Below are positions 1-21,781 of a stretch of DNA of 64,000 bases, in pieces. The notes under the pieces were generated by a model. That model was not told where the DNA came from, ran no database searches, and saw only the letters and a program-made list of their open reading frames with translations. This DNA comes from Aquincola tertiaricarbonis (GTDB lineage: Bacteria; Pseudomonadota; Gammaproteobacteria; Burkholderiales; Burkholderiaceae_C), in the NCBI RefSeq assembly GCF_023573145.1, contig NZ_CP097636.1, forward strand, positions 2,480,001 through 2,544,000, read 5' to 3'. Both the position numbers and the translations under genes were made by a program. Position 1 is the stretch's first letter, and the number at the start of each line of letters is the position of its first letter.

Positions 1-1399
1 TGACGCAGAACACGTCGCTGTCAGGCTTGGCCAGCTTGATGCCCATCGCGTACGGCAGGCCCACGCCCATCGTGCCCAGGCCGCCGGAGTTGATCCAGCG
101 GCGCGGCTGCTCGAAGCGGAAGTACTGCGCGGCCCACATCTGGTGCTGGCCGACGTCGGACGTGATGTAGGTGTCGCGGTCGCGCGTGAGCTCGCACAGC
201 GTCTCGATCACGTACTGCGGCTTGATGACCTCGGTGCTGGGCTTGTAGCGCAGGCACTCGCGCTTGCGCCATTCGTTGATCTGGCTCCACCAGCCGGCCA
301 GCGCCGCGTTGTCGGGCTTGCTCTGCGCCTCGCGGATCTGCGCGATCAGCTCGATCAGCACGTCCTTCACGTCGCCGACGATGGGGATGTCCACCCGCAC
401 GCGCTTGGAGATCGACGAGGGGTCGATGTCGACGTGGATGATCTTGCGCTCGACCGAGGCGAAGTGCTTGGGGTTGCCGATCACGCGGTCGTCGAAGCGA
501 GCGCCCACGGCCAGCAGAACGTCGCAGTTCTGCATGGTCATGTTGGCTTCGTAGGTGCCGTGCATGCCCAGCATGCCCAGGAACTGCGGGTCGCTGGCGG
601 CCGAGGCACCCAGGCCCATCAGCGTGTTGGTGACGGGCGCACCGAGCAGCGCGGTGAGCTCGCGCAGCTCGGCCGAGGCATTGCCCAGGATCACGCCGCC
701 GCCGGTGTAGATGTAGGGCCGCTTGGCCTGCAGCAGCAACTGCACCGCCTTGCGGATCTGGCCGCCGTGGCCCTTGCGCACCGGGTTGTACGAGCGCATC
801 TCCACCTTGTCGGGGTAGACGAAGGGCGCGGTGTTGAGCGAGACGTCCTTGGGGATGTCGACCACCACCGGGCCGGGCCGGCCGGTGCGCGCGATGTGGA
901 AGGCCTTCTTGAGCGTGGCGGCCAGGTCGCGCACGTCCTTGACCAGGAAGTTGTGCTTGACGATGGGCCGGGTGATGCCGACGGTGTCGCATTCCTGGAA
1001 GGCGTCCAGACCGATGGCCGGCGTGGGCACCTGCCCGGTGATGATCACCATCGGGATGGAGTCCATGTACGCCGTGGCGATGCCGGTGATGGCATTGGTG
1101 ACGCCGGGGCCCGAGGTGACCAGGGCCACGCCCACGTCGCCGGTGGCGCGCGCATAACCGTCGGCGGCATGCACCGCAGCCTGCTCGTGGCGCACGAGCA
1201 CGTGCTCGATGGTCTCTTGCTTGTACAGCGCATCGTAGATATAGAGGACGGCACCGCCGGGATAGCCCCAGAGATACTTGACGCCCTCGGCCTGCAGGCA
1301 GCGAACGAGGATCTCGGACCCGTTGGGGTCGGCTGCGGCGGCGGGGGGAGTGGGCTGCGCCGAGGCGGCGCGCTTGATTTCGGCGGGGGAGATGTCCAT
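1..1399 (-). CDS. ilvB: Acetolactate synthase large subunit (3' end beyond window)
   Basis: This is the catalytic, thiamine-diphosphate-dependent subunit of acetohydroxyacid synthase, which condenses pyruvate with pyruvate or 2-oxobutyrate in the first common step of branched-chain amino acid synthesis. The first 466 codons are visible. The start MDISPAEIK at 1399 precedes the TPP-enzyme N-terminal domain with [15 protein letters not shown] and the catalytic glutamate of [15 protein letters not shown] (about residue 72). The family usually has about 570-600 residues, so roughly the last fifth lies past the left edge; the visible end reads [19 protein letters not shown], just before the diphosphate-binding region. 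The small regulatory subunit gene would be expected downstream, outside the window. It is divergent from the sigma-factor operon; the 239 bases between them must hold both promoters, but I see no clear boxes. Whether it is of the ilvB or ilvI type cannot be decided here. Confidence 0.95.
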   Translation of the reverse strand, partial: MDISPAEIKRAASAQPTPPAAAADPNGSEILVRCLQAEGVKYLWGYPGGAVLYIYDALYKQETIEHVLVRHEQAAVHAADGYARATGDVGVALVTSGPGVTNAITGIATAYMDSIPMVIITGQVPTPAIGLDAFQECDTVGITRPIVKHNFLVKDVRDLAATLKKAFHIARTGRPGPVVVDIPKDVSLNTAPFVYPDKVEMRSYNPVRKGHGGQIRKAVQLLLQAKRPYIYTGGGVILGNASAELRELTALLGAPVTNTLMGLGASAASDPQFLGMLGMHGTYEANMTMQNCDVLLAVGARFDDRVIGNPKHFASVERKIIHVDIDPSSISKRVRVDIPIVGDVKDVLIELIAQIREAQSKPDNAALAGWWSQINEWRKRECLRYKPSTEVIKPQYVIETLCELTRDRDTYITSDVGQHQMWAAQYFRFEQPRRWINSGGLGTMGVGLPYAMGIKLAKPDSDVFCV

Positions 1400-1638
1400 G
1401 ACTGACCTTTGCGAATTTCTCTGACGAAAAACCATCGGTGCCCCTCTTCGCGCCCTTGTGAGGCGGATGTGGAGCCTGTGCTGCCCGGGAAGCGCGCCAG
1501 ATCGGCGTGCACCCCGGCAAGATGTGCTGAGCCGAGGATTATGGCATCACTCTTGCCACCTTCAGGGGATAGACGACCAGGACCCGGTGCCATAATCCCG
1601 CCGCCTCGCACAAGGGGCAAGCCGCCGCCCCCTACGCC

Positions 1639-2214
1639 TTGGCCACCGACAAAGAACTTTCCGACTTCCTGAAAAGCGTCGAGAAGCGCGCCTTCAAGCG
1701 CACCGTGTATGCGGTGCGTGACGACGATGCGGCGCTCGACATCGTGCAGGACTCGATGATCCGACTGGCCGAGAAGTACGCCGACCGGCCGGCCGAAGAG
1801 CTGCCGCTGGTGTTCCCGCGCATCCTGTCCAACGCCACGATGGACTGGTTCCGCCGCCAGAAGGTGCGCAATGCGGTGGTGCGGAACCTCTCGTCCTTCG
1901 AATCGTCTGAGGACGACGCTGGCGGCGGCGACTTCGACCTGCTGGAAGCGCTGGAAAGCGCCGACGGCGCGCTGGGCGCGGAAAGTGCTGCCGAAAGCGT
2001 CTCACGGTCGCAGATCCTGCAAATCATCGATTCACACGTCGGCGAGCTGCCGGCGCGTCAACGAGAGGCCTTCCTCCTTCGTTACTGGGAGGAACTGGAC
2101 GTTGCAGAAACCGCCTCCGTGATGGGTTGCTCAGAGGGCAGTGTGAAAACGCACTGCTCCCGGGCAGTGCATGCACTGGCCAAGGCGCTTCGCTCCAAGG
2201 GAATCGCACCATGA
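1639..2214 (+). CDS. RNA polymerase sigma factor, ECF type
   Basis: A 191-residue sigma-70 family protein of the ECF type. Region 2 covers about residues 10-80 (DIVQDSMIRLAEKY, then MDWFRRQKVRNAV) and region 4 about 130-185 (LPARQREAFLLRYWEELDVAETA, followed by the helix-turn-helix GCSEGSVKTHCSRA). It would direct RNA polymerase to a small regulon. The start is TTG at 1639; no in-frame ATG precedes the conserved KELSDFLKSVEKRAFKR segment, so a non-ATG start is needed. An acidic, glycine-rich linker (about residues 90-115) joins the two regions. The stop overlaps the next ATG (ATGA at 2211), so it is translationally coupled to the DUF3619 gene, which resembles an anti-sigma protein in size and topology. 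Target promoters are unknown. Confidence 0.92.
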   Translation: MATDKELSDFLKSVEKRAFKRTVYAVRDDDAALDIVQDSMIRLAEKYADRPAEELPLVFPRILSNATMDWFRRQKVRNAVVRNLSSFESSEDDAGGGDFDLLEALESADGALGAESAAESVSRSQILQIIDSHVGELPARQREAFLLRYWEELDVAETASVMGCSEGSVKTHCSRAVHALAKALRSKGIAP

Positions 2215-2660
2215 CGAACACCACACTGCTGGCCGCCGATTCGTTACAAGACCGCTTTGCGCGCCGCGTGGCCGCACGGTTGAGCGAAGCGGCCGAGGCC
2301 ACACCGCCCGACATCGAGACCCGCCTGCGCTTTGCGCGTGAGCAGGCGCTGCAGCGTGCCCGCGTGGTGCGCCAGGCCGCCCAGGTGGCCGAGCCGGTGG
2401 TGGCCATGGGCCACGGCGGTGCGGCCACGCTGCGGCTGGGCCGCGGCGGGCGCCCGGGCGCCAGTTGGTGGCTGCGGCTGGGCTCGGCGCTGCCGGTGCT
2501 GGTGCTGGCCGGCGGCCTGCTGCTGATCCACGACTGGCAGGACCGCTCGCAGGTCGAGGCTGCGGCCGAGATCGACTCCGCCCTGCTGACCGACAGCGTG
2601 CCGCCCGACGCCTACAGCGACCCCGGCTTCGTCGAATTCCTCAAGTCGCCCACCGAATGA
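2211..2660 (+). CDS. DUF3619 family membrane protein, possible anti-sigma factor
   Basis: A 149-residue protein: a soluble N-terminal part (about 1-85, with a charged helix ETRLRFAREQALQRARVVRQ), one membrane segment at about 95-110 (SALPVLVLAGGLLLI), and a short acidic tail ending in DPGFVEFLKSPTE. That tail, with its PPDAYSDPGFVEFL pattern, is typical of DUF3619. It overlaps the sigma-factor gene by 4 bases upstream and the DUF3106 gene by 4 bases downstream. The single membrane span and the coupling to an ECF sigma gene suggest an anti-sigma role, but no zinc-finger or RskA signature is visible, so this is inference from position. Confidence 0.85.
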   Translation: MTNTTLLAADSLQDRFARRVAARLSEAAEATPPDIETRLRFAREQALQRARVVRQAAQVAEPVVAMGHGGAATLRLGRGGRPGASWWLRLGSALPVLVLAGGLLLIHDWQDRSQVEAAAEIDSALLTDSVPPDAYSDPGFVEFLKSPTE

Positions 2661-3415
2661 CGCGAGCCGCCACGTCCTGCGGTGGCCTGGCCGCCGCTGC
2701 CCGCAGCCTGCTGCTGGCGCTGCTGTGCGCCGGTGGCGTGGCGGGCGCGCAGCCGGCCAGCGGCGGCGTCAGCTGGAAGCAGCTCACGCCCGCCCAGCGC
2801 AGCGCGCTGGCGCCGCTGGAGCGTGAATGGTCGGCGCTGGAACCGCGCCGGCAGGAAAAGTGGCTGGAAATTGCCGCGCGCTTCCCCAACATGCCGGCGG
2901 CCGAGCGCACGCTGATGCAGGAACGCATGGCCGAGTGGGCGCGCCTGTCGCCCAAAGAGCGCGGCCAGGCCCGCGTCAACTTCCAGGAAGCGCGCCAGCT
3001 GCCGCCTGACGAGCGCAAGGCCCGCTGGGACAGCTACCAGGCGCTGCCCGACGACGAAAAACGCAAGCTGGCCGAACGTGCCCGCCCGCCGCGCAACGAC
3101 CGCGACACGCTGGTCAAGTCGGCCTCGCCCGTCAACAACGACGGCAGCAAGTCCAACATCGTGCGCACGCCCAGCGCGCCCACGCCGGTGCGCCCGGTGG
3201 CGCCCACGGTGGTGCAGACCGGTCCAGGCGCCACCACCACGCTGTTGTCGCGCCCTGCTGCCAAGCCGCCGCTGCACCAGCAGGCCGGCGTGCCCAAGAT
3301 CGCGGCCACGCCCGCCTTCGTCGACGCCACCACGCTGCTGCCCAAGCGCGGCGCCCAGGGCGCTGCCGCCGCGCCGCGCAAGCCGGCCGCTGCTTCGGCG
3401 TCCGAGGAACCCTGA
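2657..3415 (+). CDS. DUF3106 domain-containing exported protein
   Basis: A 252-residue protein with an N-terminal signal sequence (hydrophobic stretch about residues 15-30, ending near VAGAQPASG). The DUF3106 domain (about 35-145) is built of short helices rich in Trp, Arg and Pro: WKQLTPAQRSALAPLEREW, RRQEKWLEIAARFP, ERMAEWARLSPKERGQAR, and LPPDERKARWDSYQALP. The C-terminal 100 residues are low-complexity and Pro/Ala-rich. The repeated L(T/S)P-x-x-(R/E)R-x pattern resembles that of periplasmic Spy/CpxP-type stress sensors, but that similarity is only by eye. Start and stop are tied to neighbours: ATGA overlap upstream, 6 bases to the RDD gene. A periplasmic sensor or envelope role under control of the adjacent sigma factor is inferred. 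Confidence 0.85.
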   Translation: MTRAATSCGGLAAAARSLLLALLCAGGVAGAQPASGGVSWKQLTPAQRSALAPLEREWSALEPRRQEKWLEIAARFPNMPAAERTLMQERMAEWARLSPKERGQARVNFQEARQLPPDERKARWDSYQALPDDEKRKLAERARPPRNDRDTLVKSASPVNNDGSKSNIVRTPSAPTPVRPVAPTVVQTGPGATTTLLSRPAAKPPLHQQAGVPKIAATPAFVDATTLLPKRGAQGAAAAPRKPAAASASEEP

Positions 3416-3421
3416 CGCTCC

Positions 3422-3952
3422 ATGACGGCCGAGGGTTCTGCGCAGTTCGACATCCCGGGCATCTGGCGCCGGCTGGCCTGCTTCCTGTACGAAGGCGTGC
3501 TGTTGTTCGGCGTCGTGATGATCGCCGGCTACCTCTACAGCGCCCTCACCCAGCAGCGCAATGCGCTGGAGGGGCGCCACGGCCTGATGGCCTTCCTCTT
3601 CCTGGTGCTGACGATGTACTTCGTCTGGTTCTGGTCGCATGGTGGCCAGACGGTGGCCATGCGGGCCTGGCACGTGCGCGTGCTGCGCGCCGATGGGCAG
3701 CCGCTGTCGCAAGGCCGGGCGCTGGCACGCTCGCTGCTGTCCTGGATCTGGTTTCTGCCCGCCACCGCCACCGCCTGGTTGGCCGGCCTGCACAGCCTGG
3801 GTGCCATCAGCGCGCTGCTGGTGGCAGGCGTGTTCACCTACGCGGCGCTGGCGCGGCTGCATCCGCGGCGGCAGTTCCTGCATGACGTGGTGTGCGGCAC
3901 CCAGCTCGTGACCTGGCGACCGGTGCGGCCCCGCCGCCCGGCGGCGGCATGA
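3422..3952 (+). CDS. RDD family membrane protein
   Basis: A 176-residue integral membrane protein of the RDD family. The N-terminal Arg of the family motif is in IPGIWRRLACFLYEGVLLFG (about 11-30). Membrane segments are visible at about 19-40, 55-75 (LMAFLFLVLTMYFVWFW), 105-120 and 128-145. The family's Gly/Ala-rich second motif appears as GGQTVAMRAWHVRVLRADG (about 74-92), and the closing Arg/Asp region as HPRRQFLHDVVCGTQLV. Its transport or structural role is not established. It sits 6 bases after the DUF3106 gene and overlaps dgkA by 4 bases, so it belongs to the sigma-factor operon. Confidence 0.88.
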   Translation: MTAEGSAQFDIPGIWRRLACFLYEGVLLFGVVMIAGYLYSALTQQRNALEGRHGLMAFLFLVLTMYFVWFWSHGGQTVAMRAWHVRVLRADGQPLSQGRALARSLLSWIWFLPATATAWLAGLHSLGAISALLVAGVFTYAALARLHPRRQFLHDVVCGTQLVTWRPVRPRRPAAA

Positions 3953-4338
3953 CCCCACCGCCCCCGTTCAAGGGCCGCACCGGGCTCGACCGCATCGTGC
4001 ACGCCGCCGGCCATTCGGCCGACGGCCTGCGCGCGGCCTACACCGGCGAAAGCGCCTTCCGCCAGGAAACCTGGCTGGCCGTCTTCCTGGTGCCGGCGGC
4101 CTTCTGGCTGGGCGGCAACTGGGTGGAAGTGGCGCTGCTGGCCGGCAGCGTGCTGCTGGTGATGATCGTGGAGCTGCTCAACTCGGCGGTGGAGGCGGTC
4201 GTCGACCGCGTCTCGCTGGAGCGGCATGAACTGTCCAAGCGCGCCAAGGACATCGGCAGCGCAGCGGTGTTGATGGCCCTGGTGCTGTGCGGTGGCATCT
4301 GGGCGGCTGCACTCTGGCACCGCTTTGCAGGAGGGTGA
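3949..4338 (+). CDS. dgkA: Diacylglycerol kinase
   Basis: A 129-residue small integral membrane diacylglycerol kinase. It phosphorylates diacylglycerol released during membrane-derived oligosaccharide or lipid turnover, returning it as phosphatidate. The family signature [20 protein letters not shown] (about 74-93) contains the two acidic residues (E75 and E82) that position Mg-ATP, followed by [15 protein letters not shown]. Three membrane helices lie at about 43-54, 61-78 and 105-122, and the length matches the E. coli enzyme (about 122 residues). It overlaps the RDD gene (ATGA) and is 2 bases before the LOG gene. Sharing an operon with an ECF sigma factor and envelope proteins fits a membrane-stress theme. 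Confidence 0.95.
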   Translation: MTPPPPFKGRTGLDRIVHAAGHSADGLRAAYTGESAFRQETWLAVFLVPAAFWLGGNWVEVALLAGSVLLVMIVELLNSAVEAVVDRVSLERHELSKRAKDIGSAAVLMALVLCGGIWAAALWHRFAGG

Positions 4339-4340
4339 CG

Positions 4341-5383
<1,043 letters not shown>

Positions 5384-5390
5384 TCACGGG

Positions 5391-6590
5391 GTGAAAGCGC
5401 ACCCACTGCCCAACTCCGACCCGGTGATCCGGGTGCACGAAGATCCCGCCGCCCTCGATGCCGAGGCCTGGAACGCCTTGCTGGCGGCCCAGCCCTCGCC
5501 CACGCCCTTCCTGCGGCATGAATACCTGCTGGCGCTGCACCGCTCGGGCAGCGCCGTGGGCGCGACCGGCTGGTCGCCCGCCTTCCTGACGGTGGAGCAG
5601 GACGGGCAGTTGCGCGGCGCCTGCCCGCTGTACCTGAAGAGCCACTCGTACGGCGAATACGTCTTCGACTGGGCCTGGGCCGACGCCTATGAGCGCCATG
5701 GCCTGGCCTACTACCCCAAGCTGCTGGGCGCGGTGCCCTTCACGCCGGTGCCCGGCACGCGGCTGCTGGCCACCGACGAAGCCACGCGCACGTTGCTGGT
5801 GCAGGCCATCGGCGCCTTTGCGCGCCAGGCGCAGCTGTCGTCGGCGCACCTGCTGTTCATCGACGAGGCTGACCGCGCCGCCTTCGAGCGCGCCGGCTGG
5901 CTGATGCGTGAAGGCGTGCAGTTCCACTGGTCGGCGCCGGCCGGCCAGCCGTGGGGCAGCTTCGAGGACTTCCTGGCCAGCCTGCAGCGAGAGAAGCGCA
6001 AGAAGATCCAGCAGGAGCGGCGCAAGGTGCAGGAGGCGGGCGTGAGCTTCAGCGTGCACCAGGGCAGCGAGATCGACGACGATCTGTGGGACTTCTTCCA
6101 CCGCTGCTACACCCTCACCTACCAGGCGCACCACTCCAAGCCGTACCTCAAGCGCGCGTTTTTCGCCGAGATGGCGCGGCACCTGCCGCAGCACTGGCTG
6201 ATGTTCGTGGCCTGGCGTGGCGAAGGTGCGCAGCGCGAGCGCATCGGGGCGTCGCTGATCGCACTTGATCCGCAGCGCCGGGTGGCTTACGGCCGCTACT
6301 GGGGCAGCACCGCGTACGTGCCCTGCCTGCACTTCGAGGCCTGCTACTACCAGCCGCTGGCCTGGTGCATCGCGCAGGGCTACCAGCGCTTCGAGGGCGG
6401 AGCGCAGGGCGAGCACAAGATGGCCCGCGGCCTGCTGCCGGTGAAGACGGCATCAGCGCACTGGCTGGCCGATCCGCGCTTTGCATCGGCGGTGGCCGAC
6501 TTCCTGGCGCAGGAAGGCGCCGGCATCGGCGCCTATGTGGACGAGCTGAAGGAGCGCAACCCCTTCAGGCCCGCCCCCGGTACTGCTTAG
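5391..6590 (+). CDS. GNAT/FemAB-like N-acyltransferase (COG3146 family)
   Basis: A 399-residue protein of the family annotated as peptidoglycan-biosynthesis-like or GNAT N-acetyltransferase. Signatures are the N-terminal [19 protein letters not shown], then [27 protein letters not shown] (about 80-105), [13 protein letters not shown] (about 200-215) and the C-terminal acceptor fold [34 protein letters not shown]. Two tandem GNAT folds are expected from the family; the substrate is unknown. The start is GTG at 5391 ([19 protein letters not shown]), the first start that gives the normal N-terminus. It ends tail-to-tail with ppa, overlapping by 4 bases. It is monocistronic. Confidence 0.85.
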   Translation: MKAHPLPNSDPVIRVHEDPAALDAEAWNALLAAQPSPTPFLRHEYLLALHRSGSAVGATGWSPAFLTVEQDGQLRGACPLYLKSHSYGEYVFDWAWADAYERHGLAYYPKLLGAVPFTPVPGTRLLATDEATRTLLVQAIGAFARQAQLSSAHLLFIDEADRAAFERAGWLMREGVQFHWSAPAGQPWGSFEDFLASLQREKRKKIQQERRKVQEAGVSFSVHQGSEIDDDLWDFFHRCYTLTYQAHHSKPYLKRAFFAEMARHLPQHWLMFVAWRGEGAQRERIGASLIALDPQRRVAYGRYWGSTAYVPCLHFEACYYQPLAWCIAQGYQRFEGGAQGEHKMARGLLPVKTASAHWLADPRFASAVADFLAQEGAGIGAYVDELKERNPFRPAPGTA

Positions 6591-7123
6591 GCCTGGGCCT
6601 TCTTGTAGGCCTCGATGCCCGAGCGGATCTCTTCCTTGGCGGCTTCGGGGCCTTCCCAGCCCTGCACCTTGACCCACTTGCCGACTTCCAGGTCCTTGTA
6701 GTGCTCGAAGAAGTGCTGGATGGCCTTCAGGCGCATCTGGTTGATGTCTTCGGGCTTTTGCCAGTGGGTGTAGATCGGCAGGATCTTGTCGATCGGCACC
6801 GCCAGCAGCTTGGCGTCGCCGCCGGCCTCGTCTTCCATCTTCAGCACGCCGATCGGGCGGCAGGTGACCACCACGCCGGGCGACAGCGGGAACGGGGTGA
6901 TGACCAGCACGTCCACCGGGTCGCCGTCGTCCGACAGCGTCTGCGGCACGTAGCCGTAGTTGCACGGGTAGTGCATCGCGGTGGTCATGAAGCGGTCGAC
7001 GAACAGCGCGCCGCTGTCCTTGTCCACTTCGTACTTGATCGGGTCCGCGTTCATCGGGATCTCGATGATCACGTTGAACTGCTCGGGGGCGTTCTTGCCG
7101 GGGCTGACTTTTTCGAGGCTCAT
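6587..7123 (-). CDS. ppa: Inorganic pyrophosphatase, soluble family I
   Basis: A 178-residue cytoplasmic inorganic pyrophosphatase that hydrolyses PPi to two phosphates. It has the family I signature [10 protein letters not shown] (about 65-74) with three metal-binding aspartates, plus [27 protein letters not shown] and the C-terminal [10 protein letters not shown]. Length matches the E. coli hexameric enzyme (175). It is transcribed away from the membrane-bound pyrophosphatase gene hppA, about 220 bases upstream, so the cell has an energy-wasting and an energy-conserving route for PPi side by side. Its stop overlaps that of the facing acyltransferase gene. Confidence 0.97.
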   Translation of the reverse strand: MSLEKVSPGKNAPEQFNVIIEIPMNADPIKYEVDKDSGALFVDRFMTTAMHYPCNYGYVPQTLSDDGDPVDVLVITPFPLSPGVVVTCRPIGVLKMEDEAGGDAKLLAVPIDKILPIYTHWQKPEDINQMRLKAIQHFFEHYKDLEVGKWVKVQGWEGPEAAKEEIRSGIEAYKKAQA

Positions 7124-7345
7124 GCTGTTTGCTCGGGCTTGGAAGGGAGGTGCGCGATTCTATGGGCCGTGTTTTTCATCGCCCTGACAGGGTGCGCCAC
7201 CACAAGGAAAACACCATGCAAAGCGCGCATGACCATCCCGTAGCATGGTCCGGCACCGCCAGCCACCGCCCCACCCGGCGGGCGTGACAAGACAAGACTG
7301 GCACTCGATCCGCACCAAGTGACCCACTGGAAGAGGAGAGAACCG

Positions 7346-9412
<2,067 letters not shown>

Positions 9413-9433
9413 CGGCCTTCCTAGAATGGGCTG

Positions 9434-12606
<3,173 letters not shown>

Positions 12607-12610
<4 letters not shown>

Positions 12611-13467
12611 GCCCGCTGCGTGAACCCGGCCCCGCCCCGGCGGCCCTGCAGGACGAACAGCTGTTCGACCTGGAGATCCGCCTGCTGCTGGAGGCGGTGT
12701 ACCAGCGCTGGCAGCACGACTTCCGCGACTACGCCGTCAGCTCGCTGCGGCGGCGCATGCGCCAGGCGATGACGCACTTCGGCTGCGAGCGGCTGTCGCA
12801 GCTGCAGGGCCGCGTGCTGCATGAGCCCGAGGTGTTCGCGCAGATGCTGCAGTTCTTCACCGTGCAGGTCAGCGAGATGTTCCGCGACCCCAGCTACTTC
12901 CGCGCGCTGCGCGAACAGGTGCTGCCGGTGCTGCGCACCTACCCGTCGCTGAAGATCTGGGTGGCCGGCTGCAGCCACGGCGAAGAGGTGTGGTCGCTGG
13001 CCATCCTGTTGGCCGAAGAGGGCCTGCTGGCCCGCACCATCCTCTACGCCACCGACATCAACGCCAGCGCGCTGCAACGCGCCGAGTCGGGCATCTATCC
13101 GCTGGACCGCGTGGCCGGCTTCAGCCGCAACTACCTGGCGGCCGGTGGCCGCGGCTCGCTGTCCGACCACTACACCAGCGCCTATGGCGGCGTGGCCTTC
13201 GACCGGCGGCTGAAGCAGCAGATCGTGTTCGCCGACCACAGCCTGGCCACCGACAGCGTGTTCTCCGAAGTGCATTTCGTCTCCTGCCGCAACGTGCTCA
13301 TCTACTTCAACCGCGCGCTGCAGGACCGCGCGCTCGGCCTTTTCAACGAAGCCCTGGTGCGCCGCGGCTTCCTGGGCCTGGGCCTGCGCGAAACCGTGCA
13401 GTTCAGCGGCCATGCCGCCGACTTCGAGGCCTTCGTGCCCGACCAGCGCATCTACCGCAAGGCATGA
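12607..13467 (+). CDS. CheR-type protein-glutamate O-methyltransferase
   Basis: A 286-residue S-adenosylmethionine-dependent methyltransferase of the CheR family. The N-terminal helical domain (about 20-80: IRLLLEAVYQRWQHDFRDYAVSSLRRRM) precedes the SAM-binding fold with KIWVAGCSHGEEVWSLAILL (about 115-135), YATDINASAL, and VHFVSCRNVLIYFNRALQ (about 222-238). CheR enzymes methylate glutamates of chemoreceptors, but no receptor, CheA or CheW gene is in the window, and the pentapeptide-binding beta-subdomain was not examined in detail. The start is GTG at 12607, overlapping the kinase stop; no ATG fits the conserved N-terminus. It overlaps cheB by 4 bases. A methylated partner may be the neighbouring kinase or an unlinked receptor. 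Confidence 0.92.
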
Positions 13468-14047
13468 GCAGCGACCCCACCCCGTTCCGCCCCGAGGCGG
13501 TGGTCATCGGCGCCTCGGCCGGTGGCGTGCAGGCGCTGCAGCTGCTGCTGGGGGCGCTGCCTGCGCACTTTCCGGCCGCGGTGGCGGTGGTGCTGCACCT
13601 GCCGCCCGACCGCCCCAGCGGCCTGGCCGCGCTGCTGGCCGCCGGCTGCGCGCTGCCGGTGGAAGAAGCCATGGACAAGCAGCCGCTGCGCCCGGGCAGC
13701 GTGGTGGTGGCCCCGCCCGACTACCACCTGCTGGTGGAGCCCGACCGCAGCGTCGCGCTGTCGGTGGACGAGCCGCTGCTGTACTCGCGCCCCGCGATCG
13801 ACCCGCTCTTCGAAAGCGCGGCGCTGGCCTATGGCCGCGGGCTGCTGGGCATCGTGCTCACCGGCGCCAGCCGCGACGGCAGCGCAGGCCTGGCCGCCGT
13901 GCGCCGCCAAGGCGGCCAGGCCTGGGTGGAATCGCCCTCCACCGCCATCGTGTCCACCATGCCGGCGGCTGCGCTGGCGCATGCGGGCGCCGACCTGGTC
14001 GCCCCCCTTCCCGAACTTGGCGCCCGGCTGGGCGCACTGGCTGACGC

Positions 14048-14051
<4 letters not shown>
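13464..14051 (+). CDS. CheB-type methylesterase domain, without receiver
   Basis: A 195-residue protein consisting only of the CheB catalytic domain; the usual N-terminal receiver (about 150 residues) is absent, so activity cannot be switched by phosphorylation in cis. The catalytic triad is visible as Ser18 (VIGASAGGV), His45 (VVLHLPPDR) and Asp138 (TGASRDGSAGL). CheB enzymes hydrolyse glutamyl methyl esters or deamidate glutamine in receptors, opposing CheR. Overlaps of 4 bases on both sides (ATGA at 13464 and at 14048) tie it to cheR and the receiver-kinase gene. In similar stand-alone CheB proteins control comes from partner proteins; here the neighbouring receivers are candidates. Confidence 0.92.
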
Positions 14052-15175
<1,124 letters not shown>

Positions 15176-15188
15176 AGACCCGCGCCCC

Positions 15189-15494
15189 ATGTCCACCGAA
15201 CCCGCCAGCATTGCCGCGCCGGCTGCCCCTCAGCAGGGGCATCCGCCAGGCTATTGGCAGCGCAACCGGCGCCTGATCGGCCTGCTGCTGGCGGTGTGGT
15301 TCGCCGCCACCTTCGGCGTGCTGTTCTTCGCCCGCGAGCTGAGCTTCCAGTGGCTCAACTGGCCGTTCAGCTTCTGGTTCGCGGCGCAGGGCGCGCTGCT
15401 GATGTATGTGGTCATCGTCGCGCTGTATGCGCGGGTGATGAACCGGGCCGACGAGGCGGCGCGTCAGCAGGACGAGGCGCCGCCGCTGGCCTAG
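15189..15494 (+). CDS. DUF4212 domain protein (putative symporter small subunit)
   Basis: A 101-residue protein with two predicted membrane helices (about 30-50 RLIGLLLAVWFAATFGVLFFA and 60-85 WPFSFWFAAQGALLMYVVIVALYARVMN) and the DUF4212 core YWQRNRRLIGLLL...FWFAAQG...YVVIVALYA. In this family the gene is almost always directly upstream of a large sodium:solute (acetate/solute) symporter, as its small subunit. Here no symporter follows: the next gene is ribH on the other strand 6 bases away. It lies 13 bases after the receiver-kinase gene, so it is likely co-transcribed with the signalling cluster. Function without the partner is unknown. Confidence 0.85.
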   Translation: MSTEPASIAAPAAPQQGHPPGYWQRNRRLIGLLLAVWFAATFGVLFFARELSFQWLNWPFSFWFAAQGALLMYVVIVALYARVMNRADEAARQQDEAPPLA

Positions 15495-15500
15495 CCTGGT

Positions 15501-16145
<645 letters not shown>

Positions 16146-16197
16146 GCTGCCGGCATCCCCTGTAGGGCCACCGGCGGGCGGCAGTCTATGCGCAGGC

Positions 16198-20651
<4,454 letters not shown>

Positions 20652-20655
<4 letters not shown>

Positions 20656-21581
20656 ACGGCATCTCCCGGTGGCACACCGGGGCCCGGCACCGGCAAGGGC
20701 CGGCCGGCGCCCACGCCGGGGTGCCACACCACCTGCCGTGCCTGGCCGGGACCGGCGGCACGGGCGGCCTGCCAGGCTGCTTCGGCCGCGCCCATCAGCA
20801 TCGAAGGCAGCACCGCACCCGAGCCGGCTGCGTCGGCCGTCAGCACCACGAAGCCTGCGGCCAGCTCCGCCGCGCCGCCTGGGCCTTGCAGCAACTGGTG
20901 CGTGACGCAGGCGGCACCGTGCTCGTCGGTGTCGGGCAGCAGCAGCGCCAGTCCTTCGCTGCCCAGATGGCCGATGCAATCGCCGGGCCGGCGGGCCGCG
21001 CTGCGCACGGCCTGGGCCAGGCGCTCCAGCAGTGCGGCATCACAGCAGGCGGGGCTGGCAGCGGCGGGCGCCAGCCGCAGCAAGGCCAGCGGGCCGTCGT
21101 GCGGCAGGTTCTGGCAGGCCAGTGCCAGCAGCAGGTCGAAGCTGCGGCGGTTGAAGGCCGACACCTGCTCGCCGCTGCCGCGGGGCCGATGCTGGGCCAG
21201 GCGGCGCAGGGCCAGCTGCAGCTGGGCCTGCACGCAGGCGGCCAGCGCCGGCCCGTCGGGCGGCTTGGGCAGGCAGGCTGCCACACCCAGGCCGCTGACG
21301 CTGCGGCCGGCCGCCACCGGATCGGTGCCCGTGAGCACCACCACCGGCACGTCGGCCAGCAGGGGCGAACGGCGCATCTGCGCCAGCACGGCCACGCCGT
21401 CCAGGTCGGGCAGTTGCAGGTCCAGCAGCATCAGATCGGGGATGGACTGGCGGGCCAGGCGCAGCGCATCGGCCCCGCGCTTGGCAAAGCGCACCTGGCC
21501 AAAAGGCCGCAGCATGGCGCCCAGCACCACGATCTGCGTGGGGTCGTCGTCGACGATGAGGAGGTCGTACTGCGGATTCAT
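20652..21581 (-). CDS. Response regulator with degenerate GGDEF-like domain
   Basis: A 309-residue protein. The receiver (about 5-122) has DDD at 11-13, phospho-acceptor Asp54 (MLLDLQLPDLDG), Thr in VVLTGTD and Lys in CLPKPP. The C-terminal part (about 138-290) follows the layout of a diguanylate cyclase: NRRSFDLLLALA corresponds to the substrate-binding N-R-x-x-F region, and CIGHLGSEGLALLLPDTD to the active-site hairpin, where GSEGL (207-211) stands in place of GGDEF. The catalytic acidic residues are thus largely lost and no RxxD inhibitory site is evident, so it is probably not an active cyclase. It overlaps the CHASE kinase gene by 4 bases and likely forms its partner. A divergent 200-base gap separates it from the aminotransferase gene. 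Confidence 0.85.
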
Positions 21582-21781
21582 CCTGGTACAGCGCGCCCAT
21601 GCCCGGCCCGTTTGGCCAGCGGTGCGCGATTCTGGGGTGCCCAGCCGCGGGCAGCGATAGGCGCTAGCCCTGCCCTGCAGACACCGGCCACGCCGGCAAA
21701 CGAAGGGCCGCGGCGGGCCGCCCACTAAACTGGCGGCTTTACCCAGCCTGGTGCGCCTGCGGTGCCAGGCCGCCCTCAGAG

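Noticed and set aside
21..1520. Alternative minus-strand frame overlapping the acetolactate synthase gene
   Set aside because: Arg/His-rich shadow; the correct frame encodes textbook acetolactate synthase motifs.
7215..7287. Short 23-codon frame between ppa and hppA
   Set aside because: No ribosome binding site, no conservation evidence, and composition like intergenic DNA.
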